Program-made: the position numbers and the translations under genes
The notes under the pieces: model-generated
The model's input: the letters and a program-made list of their open reading frames with translations, nothing else
What the model was told of the DNA's origin: nothing
Database searches by the model: none
NCBI GenBank assembly: GCA_944387575.1
Contig: CALXFK010000054.1
Span: 1-41,632 of the forward strand
Direction: 5' to 3'
DNA: 41,632 nucleotides
DNA from: an uncultured Clostridia bacterium
Lineage (GTDB): Bacteria > Bacillota > Clostridia > Oscillospirales > JAAYOS01
Shown here: positions 17,893 to 25,358 of the stretch, in pieces
How positions within the stretch are numbered: the first letter of the stretch is position 1
Layout of the letters: every line of letters starts with the position of its first letter

Positions 17893-18486
17893 TCACACCT
17901 CCGTTTCTCTCTTCGCACATTTGACGCATCCGACCAGCACCGGTACCCCATCCCGCATCGACAGTTCTGTCGTCCAGCTCTCAAGGTTTCCAAGACCCCA
18001 CTCATAATATCCGCGCGGCGGTTCGGCGTACCGGCTGAGGATTGACATCGCAGTCCCGCCGTGAGCCACCACAACGAGCCGTTCCGCACCGGACGCAAGC
18101 GCTTCGGCAGCAATCCGCCCGAATGCGGCGCAGCTCCTGTAGACAAACTCGTCCTTGCTCTCCCCGCCTGGACAGCACCCCTCGCACATCCCGTCTACCC
18201 ACTCGCGGTAGAGCGGGTCATCCGACATCTCGTCCGCACTGCGGTTCTCGAATACTCCGAAGTCCATCTCCCGGAAGTCCGCAATCTCCACAAGCTCCGC
18301 ACCCGGGAACAGCCGCTCCGCCGTCTGCCGTGCACGCAGCATTGGACTTATGTAAACTCGCGTGACCCCGCCTACCGGGGTAATCCGTTCAAGTTCTCCG
18401 GTGCAGACCGGTTCGTCGGTACTGCCGATATATCGGCGAAGGCGGTTCCCCGGAGTCGCACCGTGGCGAAAAATCTCAAAGGTCAT
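17893..18486 (-). CDS. cobC: Histidine phosphatase, probable alpha-ribazole phosphatase (CobC-like)
   Basis: This 197-residue phosphoglycerate mutase-superfamily protein has the phosphohistidine motif RHGATPGN (H8), the YISPMLRARQTAE segment with its conserved Arg, and the second catalytic His in VVVAHGGT. In corrinoid operons this family removes the phosphate from alpha-ribazole-5'-phosphate or adenosylcobalamin-5'-phosphate, the final step of nucleotide-loop assembly. The family call is firm. The specific role rests on context: it lies between cobU/cobS genes and the adenosyltransferase and overlaps the upstream gene by ATGA. The C-terminus has two Cys (CVKCAK) with no assigned role. Confidence 0.85.
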   Translation of the reverse strand: MTFEIFRHGATPGNRLRRYIGSTDEPVCTGELERITPVGGVTRVYISPMLRARQTAERLFPGAELVEIADFREMDFGVFENRSADEMSDDPLYREWVDGMCEGCCPGGESKDEFVYRSCAAFGRIAAEALASGAERLVVVAHGGTAMSILSRYAEPPRGYYEWGLGNLESWTTELSMRDGVPVLVGCVKCAKRETEV

Positions 18487-18839
18487 CTGCCGTTATTCTC
18501 CTTGATAACGGTAGGTATCCCGCTCACCAGCCGCACGACCCTGTCAGCGCGCTGGGCGAGTCGTACCGCGAGACGTCCGGCAGCCTCTCTGCCATCCCGC
18601 TCACGCCGTTCGAGGGGGATAACTCCGCTGCCCACCTCGCAGGTTATCACGACCTCTTTCTCACAGAGACGTTCGAGAAGCGCCGCACTGCCCTCCGGGT
18701 CGCGCATCGCCATATCCTGAACATTGAATATCACCGGGCGCGCGTCGATGACCGCATCCGCCATGTCCGTCTCCGAATATCCGAGGCTCATGACATACTC
18801 GCGCTTTCCTGACGCACGTCCGCCTGTAACCAGAATCAT
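18483..18839 (-). CDS. Short CobU-like P-loop protein (118 residues), second CobU paralogue
   Basis: The N-terminus MILVTGGRASGKREYV is a CobU Walker A, and the C-terminal half (CEVGSGVIPLERRERDGREAAGRLAVRLAQRADRVVRLVSGIPTVIK) aligns by eye with the end of CobU (NEVGMGIVP...AGRVNQRLAAAADEV...VSGI...IK). CobU is normally about 170-190 residues. The middle region with the guanylylated histidine (the RHRxxR segment) is missing here. The operon also contains a full-length CobU at 19649-20215. The shortened protein may keep a nucleotide-binding or kinase-only function, may partner the long one, or may act on another corrinoid intermediate. It overlaps cobS and the phosphatase gene by four bases each, so it is clearly translated as part of the operon. 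Confidence 0.75.
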   Translation of the reverse strand: MILVTGGRASGKREYVMSLGYSETDMADAVIDARPVIFNVQDMAMRDPEGSAALLERLCEKEVVITCEVGSGVIPLERRERDGREAAGRLAVRLAQRADRVVRLVSGIPTVIKENNGR

Positions 18840-19621
18840 ACAATTACCAGCCTTTCTGCAACTATGAACGCGGCGAGCGCCGCAAGTTCAGCCACCTGTA
18901 AGAACCACCCTGAGAGGTCGCCACTCATCCCTCCGAAGCAGATCTTCGAGACCGGATAGAGCACGACCGCCGCCGCAAACACCGCAGCCGCGCAGAGTGC
19001 GCCCGCCACTGGACTCAGTGCCACCGCCACAGCCGCTGCCGTGATAAACACCACCGCATCTATCCCGGCGGCTCGACGCCGGTCCGCTACCCCGCGGAAG
19101 TATCCGAGCAGACCCTTGGAACCGCTCGCCGGGTAGGTTATCGAGCAAAACCCACTCGCCGCCCGACTCATGACCTGGCAGAGTACAAGAGGTAGCACCG
19201 CCCCAACCGCCGGGATCCCGTCCGCCCCGAGTTCGCATCCGAGTGCGTAGTACGCGAGCATATACCCACCGGTTCCGATTATCGCAAACGCACCAGAGTG
19301 CGAATCCTTCATTATCTCACGCCTCCGCTCGGGCGCTGCGTGGCTCGCAAGCGCGTCGCAGACGTCACAGAACCCGTCGAGGTGTATGCCGCCCGTCACC
19401 ACAACCGGGCAGAGCAGAAGCCCCGCCGCGAACAGCTCACGCCCGAATCCGGCAGCCCCGCAGAGCCACACCCAGCCGCATATGAGCGCGCCGGTCGCAA
19501 CCCCTACGAGTGGGAACGCCGCAAGCATATACCGCATGTTCCGCTCGTTCCACTCGAACTGAGGCATCGGTATGCGCGAAAACATCGAGAACGCCACCAC
19601 GCAGGTCTGGAAAAATATCAC
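18836..19621 (-). CDS. cobS: Adenosylcobinamide-GDP ribazoletransferase (cobalamin synthase)
   Basis: This 261-residue polytopic membrane protein joins adenosylcobinamide-GDP and alpha-ribazole (or its phosphate). Family motifs are present: the N-terminal FSRIPMP, the cytoplasmic signature GGIHLDGFCDVCDALASHAAPERRREIMKDSHSGAFAIIG, and about six hydrophobic helices. The start is a GTG with GGGGGAGAAG upstream. It lies 27 bases after cobU and overlaps the short cobU-like gene by four bases. The membrane location and motif order match characterised CobS proteins. Confidence 0.95.
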   Translation of the reverse strand: MIFFQTCVVAFSMFSRIPMPQFEWNERNMRYMLAAFPLVGVATGALICGWVWLCGAAGFGRELFAAGLLLCPVVVTGGIHLDGFCDVCDALASHAAPERRREIMKDSHSGAFAIIGTGGYMLAYYALGCELGADGIPAVGAVLPLVLCQVMSRAASGFCSITYPASGSKGLLGYFRGVADRRRAAGIDAVVFITAAAVAVALSPVAGALCAAAVFAAAVVLYPVSKICFGGMSGDLSGWFLQVAELAALAAFIVAERLVIV

Positions 19622-19648
19622 GACCTTCTCCCCCTGTCTCTCTTTTCG

Positions 19649-20215
19649 CTATCTCTTGATAGGAAGCGGGATGCCGCACACGAGCTCATACACCTCGTCC
19701 GCGAGCGCCGCCATCTCCGAGTTTATCCTACCGAGCGCGTCCACGTACCGCATCGTGAGCTCGTCGTAACCGCCACCGTCGCTTCCAACGTCGTTTGTCA
19801 CCACCACAAGCGTTGAGGTCTGTGCCGCGAGGTTCTTCACCCCCGCGACGACTGCCGCAACCGCGCGTTCCGCGTCCGCCTCACCGACCGAGCCGTCTCC
19901 GCTGTTCTCGTCCATATTCTCCCCGGAGAACATCTCGTTTGCGGTGAGATTGCACAGGCACTCGAGAAGCGCCGTTCCTCCGTGCACCGGCAGCTCCAGT
20001 CCTGCGGTATCGGTGTACCTCTCGACCGTCTCAAAACCCTTCTCACAGCGCATTTCACGGTGCCGCTCAATGCGTTTCAGACTCTCTTCGCCGAACGGCT
20101 GCATCGCCGCGACATAGAAGAGCGGTCCGCCCGCCGCAGCCTCCACCGCGAGCTTTTCGGCATAGGTGCTCTTCCCGCATGCCGAGCCTCCGGTGAGCAA
20201 TATCATTCTTCCCAT
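19649..20215 (-). CDS. cobU: Adenosylcobinamide kinase / adenosylcobinamide-phosphate guanylyltransferase
   Basis: This 188-residue P-loop enzyme phosphorylates adenosylcobinamide and then attaches GMP. LLTGGSACGKSTYAEKLA is the Walker A; RIERHREMRCEKGFETVE contains the guanylylated His region; the ending VTNDVGSDGGGYDELTMRYVDALGRINSEMAALADEVYELVCGIPLPIK is the CobU C-terminus. An acidic insert (GENMDENSGDGSVGEADAE) in the middle is atypical. GGGGGAGAG precedes the ATG. It lies between cobT and cobS, the canonical arrangement for nucleotide-loop assembly. Confidence 0.94.
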   Translation of the reverse strand: MGRMILLTGGSACGKSTYAEKLAVEAAAGGPLFYVAAMQPFGEESLKRIERHREMRCEKGFETVERYTDTAGLELPVHGGTALLECLCNLTANEMFSGENMDENSGDGSVGEADAERAVAAVVAGVKNLAAQTSTLVVVTNDVGSDGGGYDELTMRYVDALGRINSEMAALADEVYELVCGIPLPIKR

Positions 20216-20232
20216 TTTGCTCTCCCCCGCGT

Positions 20233-21297
20233 TCAGTTCCCTGTCTCAGGCTCAAAGTGCTCGTATGCCGCGATGCCTATGTCACCGAATGTAGTCATTC
20301 CGCCGTACACCGCGAGCGCCATGTCCAGAAGGGGCAGCAGCGCGACCGCACCCGTCCCCTCGCCGAGGCGCATCCCGGCACATATGAGCGGCTTCAATCC
20401 TGCTGCACTCAACGCAAGTGACGCCGCAGGTTCTGCAGAGACGTGGCTCGCTATAGCGCTTATGGCGCACTCGCGGCGTATCCTCTGCGCGAGCAGCGCC
20501 GCCACCGCGCTTATAAACCCGTCTACAAGCACCGGCACGCGGTATATCGCGCCGCCGATGAACATCCCCGCCATCCCCGCGATGTCGAACCCGCCGAGCT
20601 TCGAGAGCACGTCGAACGGGTCGCTCCGGTCGGGTCGATTGACCTCAAAAGCGCGCTCGATAGCTGCAATCTTCCGGCGGAGACCGGCGTCGGAAAGCCC
20701 CGCGCCACGCCCGGTCATCTCCACTACCGGACGGTCAAGCAGCGCCGAGGCTATGGCGCTTGAAGTAGTCGTATTACCTATTCCCATCTCCCCGGTCGCA
20801 AGGATGCGATATCCCTGCGCCGCGAGATCGCGCACCATCGCGACCCCCACATCCACCGCCCGCTCCGCCTGTTCACGGGTCATTGCGGGACCTGCCGCTA
20901 TGTTCGCAGTACCACGCGCGACGCTGTGGTCCGCGACACCCTCCACCGGCTCGACCATTCCGATGTCTACCGGTATCACGTCCGCGTGTGCCACCTCAGC
21001 CATCCGGCAAACCGACGACTCGCTGCGCAGTATCTCGCGCGCGACCGCCGCTGTAACCTCCTGCCCGGTCTGGGTGACTCCCTCGCAGACAACTCCGTTA
21101 TCCGCGCACATCACCACTACCGCGCGGCGGTCGAGCGATACATCCGCGTTTCCGGTGAGTGCCGCTATCTTGACCACCGTGTCCTCAAGCAGTCCTAGGC
21201 TGCCGAGTGGCTTTGCGATACTGTCCCAGCGCCTGCGCGCCTCCGCCTCCGCGTCCGCAGACGCTCCGGCTATACATCCAAGGTAGAGTCGTTCCAC
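20233..21297 (-). CDS. cobT: Nicotinate-nucleotide-dimethylbenzimidazole phosphoribosyltransferase
   Basis: The product has 354 residues, the typical CobT length. It has the N-terminal RWDSIAKPLGSLG, the core GEMGIGNTTTSSAIASALL, and the C-terminal MRLGEGTGAVALLPLLDMALAVYGGMTTFGDIGI, where the catalytic glutamate of the family lies (LGEGTGA). It makes alpha-ribazole phosphate from a base and nicotinate mononucleotide, activating the lower ligand of cobalamin. The GTG start lies 28 bases inside the end of the upstream ABC ATPase gene, with GAGGGA about ten bases before it. This ties uptake and assembly genes into one transcript. Confidence 0.95.
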   Translation of the reverse strand: MERLYLGCIAGASADAEAEARRRWDSIAKPLGSLGLLEDTVVKIAALTGNADVSLDRRAVVVMCADNGVVCEGVTQTGQEVTAAVAREILRSESSVCRMAEVAHADVIPVDIGMVEPVEGVADHSVARGTANIAAGPAMTREQAERAVDVGVAMVRDLAAQGYRILATGEMGIGNTTTSSAIASALLDRPVVEMTGRGAGLSDAGLRRKIAAIERAFEVNRPDRSDPFDVLSKLGGFDIAGMAGMFIGGAIYRVPVLVDGFISAVAALLAQRIRRECAISAIASHVSAEPAASLALSAAGLKPLICAGMRLGEGTGAVALLPLLDMALAVYGGMTTFGDIGIAAYEHFEPETGN

Positions 21298-22046
21298 TGT
21301 TCAAACATCCCTCTCATATATTCAACTACGTCAAGCGAGTATACGCGCCTGAGATTTTCGCGTGAAAGCACCTTCTTTGTCTCTCCATACTCGACGGCGT
21401 GACCATGCTCTAGCAATAGCGTCCGCGTACCGAACGCGCGCGCAAGACTCAGGTCGTGCACCACTGATACGACCGAGCGCCCGGTCTGGGCTATCCAATC
21501 GCGCACAAGCGAGAATGTCTGTTTTTGATAGACTAGGTCAAGATGGTTTGTCGGCTCGTCGAGCAACATAAGCTCCGGATCCTGCGCAATGAGCTGCGCA
21601 AGAAACGCGCGCTGGAGCTCCCCGCCGGACAGCGTGAGCACAGATTGTGAGCGAAGCGCGGTCATCCCTGTGAGTTCGAGAGCCCGCTCGACCGCGTCGT
21701 TATCCCCGTTTCCCGCACCGCCGAAGAGACCGCGTGAATGCGAATACCTGCCGAGCCGAACCACCTCCTCGACCGAAAATGAGTAGCTCACCCAGTGGTT
21801 CTGCGTGAGAACACCGAGCTTTCTCGCGAGCTTCGCCGGCTTCATGCGTGCCGCGTCCTCCCCGTCGAGGCGGACCGAACCGGTGTACTTCACGTTCTGC
21901 GAGATTGCCCCGATTATCGTGGACTTTCCCGCCCCGTTCGGTCCCGCTATCATCAGCCACTCCCCGTCGGGCAGCGTGAAACTTATCCCATCCACTATAG
22001 TGAGCGCACCGTATGCGACGGTGAGATTTTCAAGTTCGAGCATCAT
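21270..22046 (-). CDS. ABC transporter ATP-binding protein, corrinoid/siderophore (BtuD/FecE) type
   Basis: This 258-residue ABC ATPase has Walker A GPNGAGKS, Q-loop QNHWVSY, signature LSGGELQRAF, Walker B LMLLDEPTNHLD and the H-loop VSVVHDLSLA. It is of the FecE/BtuD/FhuC subfamily that powers uptake of iron-siderophores or cobalamin. It overlaps the FecC/BtuC-type permease by ATGA and is followed by cobT, so corrinoid import is the most economical reading. No substrate-binding protein gene (BtuF-like) is present in the window and must lie elsewhere. Confidence 0.9.
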   Translation of the reverse strand: MMLELENLTVAYGALTIVDGISFTLPDGEWLMIAGPNGAGKSTIIGAISQNVKYTGSVRLDGEDAARMKPAKLARKLGVLTQNHWVSYSFSVEEVVRLGRYSHSRGLFGGAGNGDNDAVERALELTGMTALRSQSVLTLSGGELQRAFLAQLIAQDPELMLLDEPTNHLDLVYQKQTFSLVRDWIAQTGRSVVSVVHDLSLARAFGTRTLLLEHGHAVEYGETKKVLSRENLRRVYSLDVVEYMRGMFEQWNDSTLDV

Positions 22047-23083
22047 CCACCTCTCCTTGTGCGCCAGAATATCAACACGAACACTATCGAGCCTATAAAC
22101 GATGTCACTACTCCGGCGGGCAACTCGAGCGGGCTCAACACCGTGCGTGACACAAGGTCAGCAAGCAGCAGGAACACCGCCCCCGCAAACATTGACGCCG
22201 GAAGCAGCTTGCGGTGGTTTGGTCCGGTGAACATCCGCGTCATGTGCGGCGTGACCAATCCAACGAACCCGATGGTCCCGCTCACCGAGACGCATATGCC
22301 TATCATTGCGGACACCGACACCATTATAATAAGCTTTACGCGACGCACGTTAACCCCAACACCGCGCGCATTCTCCTCACCCACCGCAAAAGCATTCAGC
22401 TCACGCGCGTGCAGCAATATCACCGCGCCGAGCGCTACAAATGCTCCCGCAAGCACTAGAACCTCTGTGTAACCCTTTCCACTGAGCGAACCCATCGTCC
22501 AGAACATAATCTGACGCACCCGGTCACCCGCGAAGGTCACCACAAGGCTGATGATACTGCTCACAAACATTGAGAATATCACGCCTATCAGGATTATAGT
22601 GTTTGTCGCAAGCGAATAATCGAGCTTGTATGCGAGAGCAAGTATTACTATTAGTGACAGGAACGCAGATATCATCGAAAGCGCAGTCACCCCGGCAAAC
22701 GACACCCCCGGAACAACTATCCCAAACGCAAGCGCCGCCACCGCACCGAGACTCGCTCCAGAGGACACCCCGAGCGTCGACCCGTCTGCAAGAGGGTTTT
22801 TCAGGAGACCCTGCATCGCCGCACCGCTCACCGATAGCATCGCACCTATCAGTGCCGTGCATATCACCCGCGGGATCCTGACCCGCAAAATTATCGCGCT
22901 GTATGTATTCGACTGCTCCTCACCGCATATCGCGCGCCATACTATTTGAACTGTGTCCCCGATAGGAACCCTGACGCTCCCGAGGCACACACATATCAGC
23001 GCTGCCGACAGCGTTACCGCAGCAAATATCGCGTACCACCCCGCGCCGAATCCCTCTCGTTGCCTTACCGCAGCCATCTTCAC
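22043..23083 (-). CDS. ABC transporter permease, FecCD/BtuC family (probable corrinoid importer)
   Basis: This 346-residue protein has about ten membrane helices. Family motifs seen: LRVRIPRVICTALIGAMLSVSGAAMQGLLKNPLADGSTLGVSSGASLGA (the FecCD core), GSLSGKGYTEVL, and GFVGLVTPHMTRMFTGPNHRKLLPASMFAGAVFLLLADLVSR near the end, which contacts the ATPase. The start is a GTG with GGAGG ten bases upstream; an in-frame ATG two codons later is the alternative. It is the first gene of the corrinoid operon, behind a 157-base structured leader. The family also moves siderophores and heme; context favours corrinoids. Confidence 0.9.
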   Translation of the reverse strand: MKMAAVRQREGFGAGWYAIFAAVTLSAALICVCLGSVRVPIGDTVQIVWRAICGEEQSNTYSAIILRVRIPRVICTALIGAMLSVSGAAMQGLLKNPLADGSTLGVSSGASLGAVAALAFGIVVPGVSFAGVTALSMISAFLSLIVILALAYKLDYSLATNTIILIGVIFSMFVSSIISLVVTFAGDRVRQIMFWTMGSLSGKGYTEVLVLAGAFVALGAVILLHARELNAFAVGEENARGVGVNVRRVKLIIMVSVSAMIGICVSVSGTIGFVGLVTPHMTRMFTGPNHRKLLPASMFAGAVFLLLADLVSRTVLSPLELPAGVVTSFIGSIVFVLIFWRTRRGG

Positions 23084-23135
23084 CAGGTCACGTCCTCCGT
23101 TTTTTGTGCGTTTTTAATGTTTTTAAGTTTGGTCT

Positions 23136-23252
23136 ATTATAACATTACGGCAAAGCCGGAATGGTATAATGTGCCATGTTTTTCGGTTGTCCCGTAAGGG
23201 ACGATAAAAACGGCTTGAAACGAAGTATAATAACCGCCTTGCGGTTATTATA
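23136..23252 (-). promoter_or_regulatory. Structured 5' leader of the corrinoid operon (three hairpins)
   Basis: Three stem-loops lie between recJ and the permease gene. H1 is at 23226-23252: a perfect 12-bp stem TATAATAACCGC/GCGGTTATTATA with loop CTT. H2 is at 23178-23211: an outer GTTTTT/AAAAAC stem and an inner GTCCC/GGGAC stem with loop GTAA. H3 is at 23136-23170: about 14 bp with two A-G mismatches, core CGGC-AAA-GCCG and ends ATTATA/TATAAT. None is followed by a T-tract on the transcribed strand. The conserved B12-box of cobalamin riboswitches is absent. Confidence 0.7.
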
Positions 23253-23275
23253 ACATGCCGGCCGGACTAGGTCAA
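23247..23275 (-). promoter_or_regulatory. Sigma-A promoter of the corrinoid operon
   Basis: On the - strand TTGACC (23270-23275) and a perfect TATAAT (23247-23252) are separated by 17 bases. The -35 box overlaps the recJ stop codon and the -10 box is one arm of hairpin H1, so transcription would start near 23240 within the hairpin. This allows the operon to be expressed independently of recJ. Confidence 0.82.
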
Positions 23276-25239
23276 CGCGCCTGCGGCGGACTGCACAGCA
23301 GAGTGTCCCCCACCGCCGCGAGCGGACGCCGGTACCTCTTTCCGCGGTACTCGACCGAGATCCAGTCCTCCCCGCAGTCGAGCGCGCGCACCGTCTCCCC
23401 GTTTTTGCAGTACATGACAGGAGCATCATCTGACTCTCTCTCACAGTCAACGACGAACTCCGCCTTGGCATTTCCACCCCACTCGTCTACGGTCACATGT
23501 CCATGGAGCGGGCGGCGAGTGCAGATTATATCGAGAAGCTCGCGTTCCGCTCCGTTCCAGACCACCGCGCCAAGCCCGCTCTCGGTGTCCCATATACGCA
23601 CATGTTCGCGCTTCTTTCCGAATATTCGCACTCTGCCCGTCCGGTAACCGCACACCTCTATTAAAAACGGCGGAAACCCCTCGCCGAATGGCTCAAATCC
23701 CGCAAGTTCGCGCGCGAGTCGCAAGGTTATCCTGTCCGGACTGAGCCGTGCGTCGCATACCTTCTGCGCCGGCGGGACCTCGGTCTGCTCCGCAAGCTCG
23801 CAGAACCGCCTCCGCAACTCCCCGAGGCACTTCTCCAGGGTACTGAACCCCGCAGCCCGCATGTGCCCGCCGTAGGATGTGACAAGTCCCTCCTGCGCAA
23901 GCACCGAGAGTATATTTACAAGCGAAAATCCCTCAGGTGCGCGGCAGGACGCTTTGAGCACACCGCCATCGTGCCGCGCGAGTACCGCGGATGGACACCC
24001 GGTCTGCTCAGTTATCCGACCCGCGACTATTCCAGCTATCCCCTCGGTAAAACTCTCATCGAACAACACCTGTGCCGCGCTCCCTTTCTCGACCGCGCTG
24101 AGTGCCGCCGCAGTCTGGTCCGCCGTGAGCTGCTTGCGCTGTTCATTGAGCACCTCGAGCTTCATCACCGCGCGTCGCGCCGCCTCTGCATCCCCCGCAA
24201 GCAGCAGCTCAAGCGCTGCCGCAGGGCTACCAGTCACCCGCGCGGGCGCGTTGAGCATAGGTGCGTAACCGTACGCAATGGTCTTCGCATCCACGTTTCC
24301 CCCCGAAGCGGACGCCTCCCCGAGTACACGGAAAGCGGGTCGTGTCCGGGCGTTTACCCTTTTCAGCCCCTCTATAACTATCGCGCGGTTGTACCCTACT
24401 AGCGGCATCGCGTCCGCCACAGTAGCTACCGCCGCAAGGTCGAGCCCCGCAAGCGCTTTTTCAGTACCGATGCCTGCGAGCTCCGCAAATTTCAACATCA
24501 CTCCGAGCGCCACAGCCGCGCCGCAAAAATCACGCGCACCGGCGTCCATAGCCGAGACAGTGCCGCCACTTCTGCATTTGGGGTCAACTATCGCATCTGC
24601 ATCCGGTAGCCTGTCCGCCGGCTCGTGGTGATCGGTCACCACCACCGAAAGCCCGAGCTTGCGAGCGTGCGCAACACCTTCAAAAGCGCTTATCCCATTG
24701 TCCACAGTGAGTACAAGACTCACCTCGGGATGCCTTCGCACTATCTCGTCCACCCCGCCGGGACTCATTCCGTACCCATCCCCGCCGCGCAGATTCGAGT
24801 ACATCACCACGCGCACCCCCGCAGCACGGAGCGTCTCGACCGCTATCGCTGCCGCACATACACCATCCGCATCATAGTCGTGGTACACGGCGCACACACC
24901 GTCTGAACACCTGCACTCCAGTATCAGCTCCGCGGCGCGATGCGCGCCCTCAAGCGACATGAGTGCCTCAACCGCCGCTCCGATATCTACCGCAAGTAGC
25001 TGCCGTACCTTCTGCGCGCTGTCAAATCCGCGCCGCCACAACATGTCCGCCGTTTCCGCAGAATACCCTATTTCCTTTGCAAATCCCTCCGGCGCGCCGC
25101 CCTCTCTGCATACATACTTCCCTGACAAAACCTCTGCCTCCGCAAAAAACTTTTCTTCATCGGCTGCACCGCCGAAATAAGTCAAAATACCAATTTTAAT
25201 AATACTCCATATCCACTCGACCAGGCAAGTCAATTTCAT
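23272..25239 (-). CDS. recJ: Single-stranded-DNA-specific exonuclease RecJ
   Basis: This is a DHH-family 5'-3' ssDNA exonuclease for recombination and mismatch repair. Numbered from the ATG at 25239, motif I is AVYHDYDADG (117-126), motif II LVLTVDNGIS (176-185) and motif III VVTDHHEPAD (200-209), followed by a long DHHA1 region and an OB-like C-terminal part. The frame stays open to a GTG at 25275, but neither start has a good ribosome binding site: a GAGGG lies 14 bases before the ATG. At about 655 residues it is longer than many RecJ proteins (around 570); the surplus is C-terminal, including an SH3-like tail. The Asp and His catalytic residues are all present. Confidence 0.92.
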   Translation of the reverse strand: MKLTCLVEWIWSIIKIGILTYFGGAADEEKFFAEAEVLSGKYVCREGGAPEGFAKEIGYSAETADMLWRRGFDSAQKVRQLLAVDIGAAVEALMSLEGAHRAAELILECRCSDGVCAVYHDYDADGVCAAAIAVETLRAAGVRVVMYSNLRGGDGYGMSPGGVDEIVRRHPEVSLVLTVDNGISAFEGVAHARKLGLSVVVTDHHEPADRLPDADAIVDPKCRSGGTVSAMDAGARDFCGAAVALGVMLKFAELAGIGTEKALAGLDLAAVATVADAMPLVGYNRAIVIEGLKRVNARTRPAFRVLGEASASGGNVDAKTIAYGYAPMLNAPARVTGSPAAALELLLAGDAEAARRAVMKLEVLNEQRKQLTADQTAAALSAVEKGSAAQVLFDESFTEGIAGIVAGRITEQTGCPSAVLARHDGGVLKASCRAPEGFSLVNILSVLAQEGLVTSYGGHMRAAGFSTLEKCLGELRRRFCELAEQTEVPPAQKVCDARLSPDRITLRLARELAGFEPFGEGFPPFLIEVCGYRTGRVRIFGKKREHVRIWDTESGLGAVVWNGAERELLDIICTRRPLHGHVTVDEWGGNAKAEFVVDCERESDDAPVMYCKNGETVRALDCGEDWISVEYRGKRYRRPLAAVGDTLLCSPPQAR

Positions 25240-25299
25240 ACTTTTTTCGCATTCCCTCTCCCGCTCCTCCGGCACACAGTATTTTTTAACATTTTTATA

Positions 25300-25327
25300 T
25301 TGACATCTTAAATAAATTTATTATACT
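25300..25327 (+). promoter_or_regulatory. Sigma-A promoter of the ABC exporter operon
   Basis: A perfect TTGACA (25300-25305) and TATACT (25322-25327) are separated by 16 bases in an AT-rich stretch. Transcription is expected to start near 25334, inside the adjacent palindrome. Confidence 0.85.
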
Positions 25328-25330
25328 AAA

Positions 25331-25350
25331 ATTGTTGTATTGACAACAAT
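25331..25350. promoter_or_regulatory. MarR-like palindromic operator at the exporter transcription start
   Basis: ATTGTTGT (25331-25338) and ACAACAAT (25343-25350) form a palindrome with a 4-base centre, immediately downstream of the -10 box. TTGT/ACAA half-sites of this kind are bound by MarR-family repressors that control multidrug exporters. No MarR gene lies in the window, so the regulator is inferred. Confidence 0.7.
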
Positions 25351-25358
25351 ATGGGGGT

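Noticed and set aside
23226-23252. Rho-independent terminator for recJ
   Set aside because: The stem is perfect and well placed, but no T-tract follows on the - strand and one arm contains the TATAAT of a well-spaced promoter, so a promoter/leader role fits better.
23084-23271. A classical cobalamin riboswitch
   Set aside because: Position and context fit, but I cannot find the conserved B12-box or the characteristic core, so I list only a structured leader.
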